DNA of 57,901 nt, taken from assembly GCF_001028135.1 (NCBI RefSeq), contig NZ_LDNM01000117.1:1-57901 (forward strand). Reading direction: 5' to 3'. A program made the position numbers and the translations under genes. The notes beneath the pieces are model-generated. The model was given only the letters and a program-made list of their open reading frames with translations. It did not search any database and was not told the origin of the DNA. Below are positions 25,484 through 35,022 of this stretch, piece after piece (position 1 is the first letter of the stretch; each line of letters starts with the position of its first letter). This stretch comes from Xenorhabdus griffiniae. Its GTDB lineage: Bacteria > Pseudomonadota > Gammaproteobacteria > Enterobacterales > Enterobacteriaceae.

Positions 25484-26227
25484 ATGAGCTTAGTAGGAAA
25501 GCGTCCAGCGGGAAGGTCAGCAGGGCAGGTGCGTTCTATTAAAATGACCCGTCATTACACCAAACATGCGGAAGGCTCTGTTCTGGTGGAATTTGGGGAT
25601 ACCAAAGTGTTATGCAATGCCTCCGTTGAAGAAGGAATTCCCCGTTTCCTGAAAGGCCAAGGGCAAGGCTGGATCACCGCTGAATACGGCATGTTGCCAC
25701 GGGCAACCAATAGCCGTAATGCACGCGAGGCTGCCAAAGGCAAGCAAACAGGCCGCACGATGGAAATCCAACGCCTGATTGCTCGTTCATTACGTGCTGC
25801 CATCGACTTAAAAAAACTGGGTGAATTCACGATTACGCTGGATTGTGATGTGATCCAAGCGGATGGCGGTACTCGTACTGCGGCTATTTCTGGCGCTTGT
25901 GTGGCACTGGTCGATGCCCTAAATAAGCTGGTTGCGCAGGGCAAACTGAAAGAAAGCCCACTAAAAGCAATGGTTGCGGCAGTGTCTGTTGGCATCGTTG
26001 AGGGTGAAGGACGTTGTGATCTGGAATATGTCGAAGACTCTGCGGCTGAAACTGATATGAATATCGTCATGATGGATGATGGCAGAATGATTGAAGTGCA
26101 GGGTACGGCAGAAGGTGAACCGTTCAGCCATGATGAATTGCTCTCACTGCTCTCATTGGCCAAAGAGGGATTGGATACGATTTTCAAAGCGCAGCGAGAT
26201 GTGTTAGAACAAGATCCATTAAAATAA
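25484..26227 (+). CDS. rph: RNase PH
   Basis: 247 residues, phosphate-dependent 3'-5' exoribonuclease that trims tRNA 3' ends. Conserved segments: [46 protein letters not shown], and [20 protein letters not shown] with the phosphate-binding/catalytic Asp/Arg residues, then [19 protein letters not shown] lies 8 nt before the ATG. The N-terminus [12 protein letters not shown] is longer than in E. coli (MRPAGRS), but the site supports it. The frame is intact, unlike the frameshifted K-12 allele, so pyrE attenuation should work normally. Confidence 0.97.
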   Translation: MSLVGKRPAGRSAGQVRSIKMTRHYTKHAEGSVLVEFGDTKVLCNASVEEGIPRFLKGQGQGWITAEYGMLPRATNSRNAREAAKGKQTGRTMEIQRLIARSLRAAIDLKKLGEFTITLDCDVIQADGGTRTAAISGACVALVDALNKLVAQGKLKESPLKAMVAAVSVGIVEGEGRCDLEYVEDSAAETDMNIVMMDDGRMIEVQGTAEGEPFSHDELLSLLSLAKEGLDTIFKAQRDVLEQDPLK

Positions 26228-26237
26228 TAAATAAATC

Positions 26238-26263
26238 AGGCGGCTGAAGAGTCGCCTTTTTTA
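26238..26263 (+). terminator. rph-pyrE attenuator
   Basis: AGGCGGCT (26238-26245) pairs with AGTCGCCT (26250-26257, one G-U), followed by a T run. It lies 10 bp after the rph stop and before pyrE, the position of the UTP-sensitive attenuator in enteric bacteria, where translation of rph close to the RNA polymerase prevents termination. Confidence 0.88.
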
Positions 26264-26266
26264 TAT

Positions 26267-26310
26267 CTGCAATAAATTTACCTGTAATAAGTTTACCTGT
26301 AATAAATAGT
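26267..26310. repeat. 15-bp tandem repeat in pyrE leader
   Basis: Nearly three copies of a 15-bp unit (CTGCAATAAATTTAC / CTGTAATAAGTTTAC / CTGTAATAAATAGTA) lie between the attenuator and the pyrE ribosome-binding site. They lengthen the leader, with no obvious function. Confidence 0.75.
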
Positions 26311-26345
26311 AATGAATGACAAGAGATCAAAGAGGAGAAACGCCA

Positions 26346-26987
26346 ATGAAAGCCTATCAGCGCGAATTTATTGAGCTGGCACTGGAAAAACAGGTGCTGA
26401 AATTTGGCGAATTTACGCTGAAATCGGGTCGCAAAAGCCCATACTTTTTTAATGCGGGCCTGTTTAATACCGGACGTGACTTGGCGTTGATTGGTCGTTT
26501 CTATGCAGCTGCGTTGCTAGATAGCGGAATTCAGTGCGATTTGCTGTTTGGACCGGCTTATAAAGGCATCCCGATTGCAACCACTACCGCAGTGGCATTG
26601 GCTGAACATCATGATATCGATATGCCTTATTGCTTTAATCGCAAGGAAGCTAAAGATCATGGCGAAGGTGGATCATTGGTTGGTAGCCCTCTGCAAGGTA
26701 ATGTTGTGGTGGTGGATGATGTCATTACCGCAGGTACGGCGATTCGTGAGTCGATGGAAATCATTAAACAACATGGCGCAACGTTATCCGGTGTGATTTT
26801 GTGTCTGGATCGTCAGGAACGTGGGCGTGAAACGCTTTCGGCGATTCAAGAAGTTGAGCATGACTACCATTGTCAGGTCTTCTCCATTATTACTTTAAAT
26901 GATTTGGTGAGTTATTTACGCGAAAATCCAGAGATGCAATCCCATTTGGAAGCGGTGGAAGCTTATCGCAAAGAATACGGTATTTGA
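26346..26987 (+). CDS. pyrE: Orotate phosphoribosyltransferase
   Basis: 213 residues, the E. coli length; converts orotate and PRPP to OMP in pyrimidine synthesis. Motifs: [43 protein letters not shown] with the catalytic Lys/Asp loop, and the PRPP-binding [13 protein letters not shown]. The frame opens upstream, but the AAGAGGAG site sits before the ATG at 26346, giving [13 protein letters not shown] as in E. coli. It is in an operon with rph and controlled by the attenuator in between. Confidence 0.97.
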   Translation: MKAYQREFIELALEKQVLKFGEFTLKSGRKSPYFFNAGLFNTGRDLALIGRFYAAALLDSGIQCDLLFGPAYKGIPIATTTAVALAEHHDIDMPYCFNRKEAKDHGEGGSLVGSPLQGNVVVVDDVITAGTAIRESMEIIKQHGATLSGVILCLDRQERGRETLSAIQEVEHDYHCQVFSIITLNDLVSYLRENPEMQSHLEAVEAYRKEYGI

Positions 26988-27261
26988 TGGCTGGAAAATG
27001 TGGCGCGTTAGTAACCTATAACCTATGAATTGGGTTGAGCGAAAAAAATCCCTCGCCCAAGGATGGGCGGGGTGAGTAGTAGAAATGGCATCTATCTATA
27101 TGGTAAGGATTGTGACAATGATGCCATTATTAAGTCACTTAGTAGTGAACTCAATGAGCTGGAACATATTAACACAACCCGATAAAAAATCCGCACGTTA
27201 TCATTCACTGTATAAGGATATGAACTTACGATACTGCGATAAGCTATTGTAGTGGATTAGA
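26988..27261. other. Convergent gap between pyrE and slmA
   Basis: Holds the slmA terminator on the minus strand. To its right, a frame on the + strand starting at 27062 reads MGGVSSRNGIYLYGKDCDND and ends after 40 codons (stop at 27184). It is a small, unrecognised and probably relic frame without a ribosome-binding site. Confidence 0.45.
27042..27072 (-). terminator. slmA terminator
   Basis: On the minus strand CCCCGCCC (27072-27065) pairs with GGGCGAGG (27058-27051, one G-U), followed by GATTTTTTT. It lies about 190 bp beyond the slmA stop. Confidence 0.8.
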
Positions 27262-27861
27262 TTATTGCAGTTGGGTCAATATCAATGGCCAGCGTACTTC
27301 AAATTCAGTTGTCGGGCGATAGCGAAATTCAGAGCGAACAAAACGGGAAAGCATCCCTTCACAAAACGCCAGTAACTGTGATGCCAACACAGATTCTTCA
27401 TAAGCGAATCCTTGCCCATCACGGATTTTTCTCTCTTTTAAAATTTGGCGAAGTTGCATTTCAATTCGCTCAAATAGCTGGTTGATGCGATTTTGCAATC
27501 TGTCTTGTTCGAACATTAGGGCATGACCGGTCATAATACGGGTCAGCCCCGGATTCCTTTCTGCAAAACCCAAAAGCAGGACAAGAATTAACCGAATACG
27601 TGTGATGGTGTCCTTTTCATCTTGCAGGATCAGATTGATACGTGAAATTAAGGAATCTTCAATAAACTCAATCAAGCTGTCAAACATCCGGGTTTTGCTC
27701 GGAAAATGACGGTAAAGGGCTGCTTCAGAAACACCAACGTTTGCGGCAAGTTTTGCAGTAGTAATACGTTGGCTGCCATCACTGGATTCCAGCATATGTG
27801 CTAATGCCTGCAAAATTTCCTCACGCCTATTTTTCTTTTTTGTACGTTCTTTTTCTGCCAT
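27262..27861 (-). CDS. slmA: Nucleoid occlusion factor SlmA
   Basis: 199 residues, TetR-like. The N-terminal HTH at about 10-60 reads [24 protein letters not shown]. The ligand-like domain includes [19 protein letters not shown] and ends [15 protein letters not shown]. It binds DNA sites over the nucleoid and blocks FtsZ assembly there. The frame is open 29 codons further upstream, but [17 protein letters not shown] at 27861 is the family start. It is followed by its own terminator; upstream is dut in the same direction. Confidence 0.96.
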   Translation of the reverse strand: MAEKERTKKKNRREEILQALAHMLESSDGSQRITTAKLAANVGVSEAALYRHFPSKTRMFDSLIEFIEDSLISRINLILQDEKDTITRIRLILVLLLGFAERNPGLTRIMTGHALMFEQDRLQNRINQLFERIEMQLRQILKERKIRDGQGFAYEESVLASQLLAFCEGMLSRFVRSEFRYRPTTEFEVRWPLILTQLQ

Positions 27862-28021
27862 GTCTGGTAAGACCCCTGCTAAAACAGCAAAACAAATCCG
27901 GCTATTTTTTGCCACAACGTTATTGCTGTCAAAAGCTATTGTTGTCACAACCTATTGCTGTCACAAACATTGTGGGCAAAAAATATGAAAATCGATTGAC
28001 GGTATCAGGCCTTATGGAAAG

Positions 28022-28477
28022 TTATTGACGACCGGAATGGCCAAATCCACCACTGCCGCGCTGGCTCGTTTCAAAATCTGCAACCAAATTAAATTCGGCC
28101 TGTACAACGGGTACAAAAACCATCTGGGCGATGCGTTCACCTGGTTCGATGATGAAAGTTTTATCACCACGGTTCCAAACGGAGACCATCAATTGTCCCT
28201 GATAATCTGAATCGATAAGTCCCACTAAATTACCCAGAACAACGCCATGTTTGTGACCCAGACCAGAGCGGGGGAGAATAACTGCCGCTAATTGTTCATC
28301 TGCAATATGGATAGCAATCCCCGTTGGCAGAAGTTCGGTTTGGCCAGGAGCCAGTTCCACTGCATTATCCAGACAAGCACGTAAATCTAAACCCGCAGAG
28401 CCAGGTGTAGCATAAGTCGGTAAAGGAAATTCTTGCCCGATGCGGGGATCAAGGATTTTAACGTCGATTTTTTTCAT
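28022..28477 (-). CDS. dut: dUTP diphosphatase
   Basis: 151 residues, trimeric dUTPase hydrolysing dUTP to dUMP. The five family motifs are visible: [48 protein letters not shown], and the C-terminal [11 protein letters not shown] that closes over the active site. Two ATGs adjoin; the second (28477) gives the E. coli-like MKKIDVKIL. It overlaps the end of coaBC by 20 bp and is probably coupled to it. Confidence 0.97.
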   Translation of the reverse strand: MKKIDVKILDPRIGQEFPLPTYATPGSAGLDLRACLDNAVELAPGQTELLPTGIAIHIADEQLAAVILPRSGLGHKHGVVLGNLVGLIDSDYQGQLMVSVWNRGDKTFIIEPGERIAQMVFVPVVQAEFNLVADFETSQRGSGGFGHSGRQ

Positions 28478-29732
28478 CATAGCGTTTGAGTATCTCGTCT
28501 AATAAGCGGTGGCTGAGTTGTAATTTACCACTGTGGGGTAAATGAACACTACCATCATGCCAGAATAGATGTAATGCGTTAGTATCACTGTTGAAACCGT
28601 GTCCGGCCAGCGATACATCATTCGCGCAAATCAAGTCCAGATTCTTCTGCTTGAGTTTTCCGCGAGCGTATTCTTCCACATTCTGGGTTTCGGCTGCAAA
28701 TCCAACGACAAATGGCCGATTTTTTTCCATGGCCGCAACGCTCGCTACAATGTCAGGATTTTTCACCAGTGTAAATGTGATTTCATCACCCTGCTTTTTG
28801 ATTTTCTCTGTTGAGATTTGTTTAAAACGATAGTCAGACACGGCCGCGCAACCAATAAAGATATGCTGTGAAGTTACGGCAGCTTGAACCTGTTCATTCA
28901 TTTCCAGTGCACTACTGACATCAATGCGTTTAACGCCTTGTGGTGTGGGTAAATTAACGGGACCGGTAATTAATGTCACCTCAGCGCCACGCTCTGCCGC
29001 AGCTTGCGCAATGGAAAAACCCATTTTACCGGAGCTATGATTGCTGATGAAACGGATGGGGTCCAGGGCTTCACGGGTTGGTCCTGCGGTAATAGCGATG
29101 CGTAGACCAGAAAGATTTGGCTCGGTGTTGAAATGTTGTATTGCCCGTTCGACGATAGTCATCGGTTCCAACATTCTCCCTGGCCCTACATCACCACATG
29201 CCTGGCTGCCTTCATCGGGTCCCCAAACCAATACATTACGCTCTTTAAGCACCTTCAGGTTATCTTGGGTGGCCTGTGCACGGTACATTTGCTGGTTCAT
29301 TGCGGGGGCAACAGCAATAGATGCAGCGGAAGCCAGACAGATTGTGGTGACTAAATCATTCGCCATGCCTGCGGCCAGGCGAGCCAGCAGATCAGCAGTG
29401 GCGGGCGCGAGAATAATTAAATCAGCCCATTTTGCCAGTTCGATATGCCCCATAGCGGCTTCGGCTGCGGGGTCTAGAAGATCATCTGAGACGGGATGAC
29501 CAGATACTGCCTGTAAGGTCAGTGGAGTGATGAAAGCTTCGGCTGCGGGAGTCATGACAACGCGTACCTGGGCACCACGGTCACGTAAACGGCGCACCAA
29601 TTCGGCAGTTTTGTAAGCGGCGATCCCTCCACTGATTCCAAGGACTATTTGTTTATCAGAAAGTTGTTTATCAGAAAGTTGTTTACCGGAAAGCGGATTA
29701 TCAGAAAGTGGTTTGCCGGAAAATCCTGTCAT
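28458..29732 (-). CDS. coaBC: CoaBC: phosphopantothenoylcysteine synthetase/decarboxylase
   Basis: A 424-residue bifunctional enzyme of CoA synthesis. The N-terminal flavin decarboxylase (CoaC, about 27-210) shows [48 protein letters not shown] and [10 protein letters not shown]. The C-terminal CTP-dependent synthetase (CoaB) has [32 protein letters not shown] and [11 protein letters not shown]. The first 26 residues are unusual: a five-residue motif of the type LS(D/G)(K/N)(P/Q) repeated five times, encoded by a 15-bp tandem repeat. The repeat is outside both catalytic domains. Confidence 0.96.
   Translation of the reverse strand: MTGFSGKPLSDNPLSGKQLSDKQLSDKQIVLGISGGIAAYKTAELVRRLRDRGAQVRVVMTPAAEAFITPLTLQAVSGHPVSDDLLDPAAEAAMGHIELAKWADLIILAPATADLLARLAAGMANDLVTTICLASAASIAVAPAMNQQMYRAQATQDNLKVLKERNVLVWGPDEGSQACGDVGPGRMLEPMTIVERAIQHFNTEPNLSGLRIAITAGPTREALDPIRFISNHSSGKMGFSIAQAAAERGAEVTLITGPVNLPTPQGVKRIDVSSALEMNEQVQAAVTSQHIFIGCAAVSDYRFKQISTEKIKKQGDEITFTLVKNPDIVASVAAMEKNRPFVVGFAAETQNVEEYARGKLKQKNLDLICANDVSLAGHGFNSDTNALHLFWHDGSVHLPHSGKLQLSHRLLDEILKRYDEKNRR
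29651..29725. repeat. Five 15-bp tandem repeats in coaBC N-terminal codons
   Basis: Units of 15 bp, GTTTATCAGAAAGTT twice exactly then three variants (GTTTACCGGAAAGCG, GATTATCAGAAAGTG, GTTTGCCGGAAAATC). The array is in frame, so copy-number change adds or removes five residues. Confidence 0.95.
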
Positions 29733-30039
29733 TTTGATTGTCCAGATGTCAGTTGTAATTCCTTAAGATTCTATCACAAGAAAATATTGCGTTGAGAACC
29801 TTCCCTATTTAGCCAGCCAAAAATGGCAAGTTTGCGAAGCGCTGCGCAAGCCTCGCAAGTCGAGCTAGCGATGATTTTTTCATCATGGGATAGTAAGATG
29901 TGTAAATGTAGGCGCATGAATATATAACTGTATGAATATAGTGGAAGAATGGATATAGCCGGCGAGTAAATATTGATTGATAGCACCCATTGTTATGGGG
30001 GTTATAGGGCAAAGGATATTGACGGTGGGGGGAAGTATT
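29733..30039. other. Divergent coaBC/radC promoter region
   Basis: About 300 bp. It shows a G/C-rich palindromic patch (TTGCGAAGC...TCGCAA, about 29831-29857) and ATGAT-TTTTTT-CATCAT next to it (about 29871-29886). No gene is visible. Promoters cannot be placed firmly. Confidence 0.4.
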
Positions 30040-30732
30040 ATGGATTTAACGCTAATGGAAAGAAACGATGAATCGCATTTAAACCTTCTTCCCCGGGAGA
30101 AATTACTGGCTTATGGGGCGGTTTCCCTAACGGATGCGGAGTTATTGGCTATCTTTTTGCGCACGGGAACCCGAGGCGTTCCGGTCGTACAAATGGCAGA
30201 ATATCTGCTGAACTCATTTGGTTCTCTTTATCACCTTCTGTCCGCCGATTACGCAGACTTTTGTGCACATAAGGGGATGGGGCTATGTAAGTATGTTCAA
30301 TTGCAGGCGATATCTGAATTGGCAAAGCGGTTTTTTTCCAGTCAATTTATCCATGAAGATATTATGAGCAGCCCCACGATAACCCAGAATTATTTGCAGG
30401 ATTTATTATCCTGGCAAGATCGGGAAATATTTGTGGTGCTGTTTTTAACTAACCAAAATAAAGTTATCTGTCATGATGAAATGTTTAAAGGAACGATAAA
30501 CAAAGTTGAAGTTCACCCTCGTGAAATTGTGAAACAGGCGGTTAAAGTGAATGCTGCATCAATTATTCTGGCTCATAATCATCCTTCCGGTAACCCAGAA
30601 CCTAGCTTGGCAGATAAATTGGTGACAGAAAAAATTATTGAGGCTTGTGACTTGGTTGGCGTTAAAGTTTTGGATCATATCGTCATTGGTAAGCAATCTT
30701 GTGTCTCATTTATGGAAAGAGGTTGGATTTAA
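30040..30732 (+). CDS. radC: RadC/YicR family JAB1/MPN metalloprotease-fold protein
   Basis: About 230 residues. An N-terminal HhH-like part ([20 protein letters not shown]) precedes the MPN/JAMM domain with the full zinc motif [14 protein letters not shown] (His, His, Asp). Despite the name, a DNA repair role is not supported in E. coli and the real function is unknown. GGGGGGAAG lies just before the ATG at 30040 ([10 protein letters not shown]); the frame is open 21 codons further up. It sits between coaBC and rpmB as in enterics. Confidence 0.93.
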   Translation: MDLTLMERNDESHLNLLPREKLLAYGAVSLTDAELLAIFLRTGTRGVPVVQMAEYLLNSFGSLYHLLSADYADFCAHKGMGLCKYVQLQAISELAKRFFSSQFIHEDIMSSPTITQNYLQDLLSWQDREIFVVLFLTNQNKVICHDEMFKGTINKVEVHPREIVKQAVKVNAASIILAHNHPSGNPEPSLADKLVTEKIIEACDLVGVKVLDHIVIGKQSCVSFMERGWI

Positions 30733-30775
30733 TGCCGTTTTTTCGCGATACGATCAGATCTTAGTTGTTCGGGAC

Positions 30776-30804
30776 TTGAGCATCAGCGAATGAGGGCGTA
30801 TACT
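30776..30804 (+). promoter_or_regulatory. rpmB-rpmG promoter
   Basis: TTGAGC (30776-30781) and TATACT (30799-30804) with a 17-bp spacer form a good sigma-70 promoter. The -10 lies inside the dyad GGCGTA-TAC-TACGCC. The transcript would have a leader of about 200 nt before rpmB. Confidence 0.75.
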
Positions 30805-30878
30805 ACGCCACCTTTGAGGATCTTGGGTTTGACGAGAAGAGCCTATCTCAGTAAGTTTTTTTACTGGGAAAATGTGAG

Positions 30879-30920
30879 TCTTTTCAGTGACGTTCTTTTC
30901 AGTAACCTATTTTCAGTAAA
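30879..30920. repeat. Three tandem TTTTCAGT(G/A)A repeats in the rpmB leader
   Basis: TCTTTTCAGTGA, TCTTTTCAGTAA and TATTTTCAGTAA recur every 14-15 bp within the long leader ahead of rpmB. They could be a protein or RNA binding array or slippage products. I know of no described element here. Confidence 0.75.
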
Positions 30921-30987
30921 GAAAGTTTGCTGAGATGGGCTCCTAAGCCTGACGAGGCGGTCACACCCAATACAAAGCTCGAGCTGA

Positions 30988-31245
<258 letters not shown>

Positions 31246-31253
31246 GGAGCTGA

Positions 31254-31424
<171 letters not shown>

Positions 31425-31437
31425 TTTTAGCGCATGA

Positions 31438-31468
31438 TAAAAAGCCCGGCATTATGCTGGGCTTTTTT
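31438..31468 (+). terminator. rpmBG terminator
   Basis: AAAGCCCGGC pairs with GCTGGGCTTT around ATTAT, followed by TTTT. It lies 14 bp after the rpmG stop. Confidence 0.93.
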
Positions 31469-31584
31469 ATATCTGTTGATAGTGCCACTGTAGCTTATTT
31501 TAAATTGGTTATGCGTGTAGACCAATGCATTGTTCAGTTATACTCCCGTTTTTTCAATTATGAACCGTCAGGTGTAGCGCTAAA

Positions 31585-32703
31585 ATGGTTAGAAAGACCT
31601 TGAATATCTTACATACAGAATCATCGTGTGGTTGGGGAGGGCAGGAAATTCGTATCCTGACAGAATCTCAGGGCATGATACAGCGTGGACACCATGTGGT
31701 TATCGTTTGTTGTCCAACTTCAACCCTTTACCGTGAAGCTCATCATTATGGTGTGCCTGTTGTTGCGCTCCCAATTGAAAAAAAACGTCTTTCGTGTCTT
31801 CGGGCGATGCGTCATTGGTTAAAAACTGAAGGTCGCCAGTTCGATGTAATCAATACCCATAGTTCTACTGATTCCTGGCTGGTGGCTGCGGCATGTGCCA
31901 CATTAAAAGGTATGCCTGCGATAGTCCGAACCCGTCATGTTTCGACTCATGTTTCAAAATCCATTGTGACTCGTTGGCTGTATTTGCACGCGGGTCAGCA
32001 TATTGTGACAACCGGAGAAAAACTGCGCCAATATCTGCATTTACATAATGAGTATCCTCTATCTCATATGACCTCTGTGCCGACGGGGATCGATTTGTCA
32101 CGTTTTCATCCTGAAAGTCAGTCCTCAAGTCGTCAGCGTATTGGCATCAAAGACAAGCCAACACTGGGCATTGTTGCCACAATGAGAACGTGGAAAGGCC
32201 ATCGTTACCTGCTTGATAGTTGGAAAATTCTCCATCAACGTTATCCTGATTGGCAATTGCTGTTTGTGGGAGATGGTCCTCAAAGAAAGAATTTGGAGCC
32301 GCGAGTTCACCAGGAAGGGTTGACAGAGAGCGTCATCTTTCTTGGTAATCGCCAGGATGTTCCTGATTGCTTAAATGCAATGGATATCTTTGCTCTACCT
32401 TCGTTTGGTAATGAAGGTGTACCTCAAGGCATCATGCAGGCAATGGCATGTGGATTGCCGGTTGTCTCTACCTCGGTAGGCGCGATTACCGAAGCTGTAA
32501 TTGATGGCGATACAGGGTATATTATCGAACCTAAAAATGTCGAACAATTAACAGAAAAATTAGATTTATTAATGCATGATGCAGGGCTACGTTTACAAAT
32601 GGGAGAGGCTTCACTGCGACGGGCAACTCATTTATTTGGCATGGATAATATGTTAGAAAAAATGGAGTCTATTTTTTATTCCAGTATAGAAAGCAAGCGG
32701 TAA
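31585..32703 (+). CDS. GT4-family glycosyltransferase (LPS locus)
   Basis: A 372-residue GT-B enzyme. The N-terminal half begins LNILHTESSCGWGGQEIRIL (Gly-rich acceptor loop). The C-terminal nucleotide-sugar domain has GIVATMRTWKGHRYL, FVGDGPQRKNLE and the GT4 EX7E-type segment EGVPQGIMQAMACGLPVVST. It probably adds a sugar to the LPS core at the inner membrane's cytoplasmic face; sugar and linkage are unknown. It starts the glycosyltransferase block inserted between rpmG and mutM. The upstream site is weak (AGG 12 nt before the ATG). Confidence 0.88.
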   Translation: MVRKTLNILHTESSCGWGGQEIRILTESQGMIQRGHHVVIVCCPTSTLYREAHHYGVPVVALPIEKKRLSCLRAMRHWLKTEGRQFDVINTHSSTDSWLVAAACATLKGMPAIVRTRHVSTHVSKSIVTRWLYLHAGQHIVTTGEKLRQYLHLHNEYPLSHMTSVPTGIDLSRFHPESQSSSRQRIGIKDKPTLGIVATMRTWKGHRYLLDSWKILHQRYPDWQLLFVGDGPQRKNLEPRVHQEGLTESVIFLGNRQDVPDCLNAMDIFALPSFGNEGVPQGIMQAMACGLPVVSTSVGAITEAVIDGDTGYIIEPKNVEQLTEKLDLLMHDAGLRLQMGEASLRRATHLFGMDNMLEKMESIFYSSIESKR

Positions 32704-32894
32704 TATTTTGTTTATATTATTTTTATCTGTATTGGCAGAGTCATTGATGCTTTTTATTAACTATTTGAAATGTCACTGGCTTTATTTTTGTATGCCTGTT
32801 GTGCTTATTAACTGTAAATAGAACAGTGACTCACTTTACTGTATAGTACCTAAAGTGATCCAGTCTTTGGATTGATAATTTAATATTCATTATT

Positions 32895-33884
32895 ATGCAA
32901 CCCCAAAATATTCTAATCATCAATATCGCCCGTTTTGGTGACACCTTGCTAATAACGCCGGTTATTCGCGCCCTGAAAGAAAAATGGCCAGAGGCAAATA
33001 TTGATATATTTGTGCATAAAAAGACGAAAGAAATCCTTGAAAATATCGATTTAATTAATAAATTAAAAGATTTTTCAAAAGGCAAGGCTAAATGGTGTGG
33101 CTGGTTTTCTCATCGGCACTATGATCTGGCATTCGTCTATGGCCAGGATAAACTCTTATTGCAGTATGCCAAACGTGTAGCCAATTTGACCGTTTATTTT
33201 TCGGATACCCCTGGTAAAACATCAAATGAGTATGCTATAGCAAGGCCCGGAGAACTTATGCCTGCCCAACAGGAAAGGGCACTGTTAATCGATTCACTTG
33301 GGGTTGAAGTAAGTAATTGGCGTTTGCAGTATAGTGTAAGCCCGCATGAAGGGGAGTACGCCAGAAATTTTCTTCAACGGCAAGGGATAGAACGACAATT
33401 AAAAATTGGTTTTCAGTTACAGAGTTTCCCAGCAAAAGCCTATCGTGATTGGCCTGTAGAACACTTTTACGAATTAGCTAAACATATTTATCGAGATTAT
33501 CCGCATGCGCATATATTACTATTAGGCAGTAAAGAGGGTGAGGACAGTGCGCGAATGCTGGCTGAGAAATTGGGCACAAACAGATGCTCATCATTAGCGG
33601 GTAAGACTACGATGCGGCAAAACGCGGCAATCATGAGTCAACTTAATTTGTATGTGGGCGTTGATACTGGAACAACTCATCTGGCCGGGGCCTTGGGAAT
33701 ACCAATGGTTGCTCTGTATCACAGCTTTCACCCAGGACGTTTTCTCGCACCTCAGCAACATCCAAAATTAGTGGTAATTGAACATCCTGTAGATTATCGA
33801 CAGGCAACGCGTCAAGATACAATGTCAGCAATATCGGTCGATCAAGTCTGGCATTCTGTTCAGAATTTGCTGGAAAATGAATGA
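32895..33884 (+). CDS. GT9-family (heptosyltransferase-like) glycosyltransferase
   Basis: 329 residues with GT9 features: N-terminal NILIINIARFGDTLLITPVI (the Asp of the GD motif), then NIDIFVHKKTKE, IGFQLQSFPAKAYRDWPVEH, and VGVDTGTTHLAGALGIPMVALY in the ADP-heptose binding region. It resembles WaaC/F/Q but matches none of them clearly, so it could be an additional heptosyltransferase. A 190-bp gap separates it from the previous gene, and its own promoter may lie there. It ends 17 bp before the next gene's start. Confidence 0.85.
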   Translation: MQPQNILIINIARFGDTLLITPVIRALKEKWPEANIDIFVHKKTKEILENIDLINKLKDFSKGKAKWCGWFSHRHYDLAFVYGQDKLLLQYAKRVANLTVYFSDTPGKTSNEYAIARPGELMPAQQERALLIDSLGVEVSNWRLQYSVSPHEGEYARNFLQRQGIERQLKIGFQLQSFPAKAYRDWPVEHFYELAKHIYRDYPHAHILLLGSKEGEDSARMLAEKLGTNRCSSLAGKTTMRQNAAIMSQLNLYVGVDTGTTHLAGALGIPMVALYHSFHPGRFLAPQQHPKLVVIEHPVDYRQATRQDTMSAISVDQVWHSVQNLLENE

Positions 33885-33900
33885 AAGGATAATTAACCCA

Positions 33901-35022
33901 ATGAAGATAGGATTTATCGATGTTACTGTTACCATGTCGTACGGTGGCATTCAAACGGCTGTTTGGGCGTTAGCTAAGGCGCTGACAGATGCGGGGCATG
34001 AAGTCCATATTTTCGGTGGAACTGGCGATATTCGGCCTGCATTAGGCGAAAGAAATATCCCTATTCATATTTTTCCATTTATTCCCAGAGAACGCGTGCT
34101 TAACATTGGACGCCGTTTCCAACGTATTGTTGAACGTTATTCTTTTGCCCGTCATGCCCGTGCAACAGTTATTGCTGAAAATTTTGATTGGGTGATTTTG
34201 ACTAAGCCTTTTGATTTTTTCTGGCCCAGAATGATGCCTGAAACATCCCATACCCAGTTTTGTTATATGAGTGGTGGAACCAGTTTTTTTAAAGGGGATC
34301 GGGTATTGGGTAAAAAAATATCTGCATGGGTTGCATGTAGCCATTTTAATGCCTGGCAGATTCAGCATCATTTTAAGCAATTTCCCAGTATCATCTATAA
34401 TGGGGTAGATATCGATAAATTCAAACCATCTGACTCGGATGTCCGAACTCGATTAGATATCAATGAGAAAACGTTCCTGTTAACGTTTGCTGGCAGGTTG
34501 GTTGGTTGGAAAGGCATGAAAGTCGCCATTGATGCAATGGCTTTGTTGCGGAACAAGGATGTAAAATTATTGATTATTGGTGAAGGTGAAGATTTGAAAT
34601 CGCTTAAAAAGCGGGTTTCTACTTTGCAGCTAGAAAAATCCGTCATTTTTCATCCTCCTGTTGGTCATGATCAATTACCTGAATTTTATGCGGCGGGTGA
34701 TGCCGGGATTTTCCCCAGTATTGGTGATGAAGCATTTGGTATTACTATTTCTGAAGCGATGGCGTGTGGACGGCCTGTGATTGCCAGCTATATAGGTGGA
34801 ATACCGGAAGTGGTTGGTAATGAAGGCAGTGCTGGTATTTTGGTGACACCGGGTGATGCTATGGCTATTGCTGAGGCGGTAAATCATCTTTTATCTTTGC
34901 CGGATAGAGGCGAAAAGATGGGGAAATCTGCCCGCCAGAGGATTGAATCGATGTACACTTGGGAACATTCTGCTAGCCGTTTATTGAACGCCATAAAAAA
35001 TAATGAAAATTGCGTATATTGA
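33901..35022 (+). CDS. GT4-family glycosyltransferase (LPS locus)
   Basis: About 373 residues. N-terminus MKIGFIDVTVTMSYGGIQTA. The C-terminal domain shows FAGRLVGWKGMKVAIDAM, IIGEGEDLKSLKKRV and DEAFGITISEAMACGRPVIA with the two Glu of EX7E. The frame is open eight codons earlier within the previous gene, but I use 33901, with AAAGGA upstream. The next gene begins 20 bp before its stop, so the two are coupled. Acceptor and sugar are unknown. Confidence 0.87.
   Translation: MKIGFIDVTVTMSYGGIQTAVWALAKALTDAGHEVHIFGGTGDIRPALGERNIPIHIFPFIPRERVLNIGRRFQRIVERYSFARHARATVIAENFDWVILTKPFDFFWPRMMPETSHTQFCYMSGGTSFFKGDRVLGKKISAWVACSHFNAWQIQHHFKQFPSIIYNGVDIDKFKPSDSDVRTRLDINEKTFLLTFAGRLVGWKGMKVAIDAMALLRNKDVKLLIIGEGEDLKSLKKRVSTLQLEKSVIFHPPVGHDQLPEFYAAGDAGIFPSIGDEAFGITISEAMACGRPVIASYIGGIPEVVGNEGSAGILVTPGDAMAIAEAVNHLLSLPDRGEKMGKSARQRIESMYTWEHSASRLLNAIKNNENCVY

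Noticed and set aside
25555-26187. Long antisense frame opposite rph (210 codons)
   Set aside because: It mirrors the codon structure of an unmistakable RNase PH gene, has no ribosome-binding site and no family resemblance.
29041-29499. 152-codon frame antisense to coaBC
   Set aside because: Shadow of CoaBC codons; Ser/Ala/Arg-rich composition typical of antisense frames.
29651-29725. CRISPR array
   Set aside because: The repeats are contiguous 15-bp coding units without spacers.
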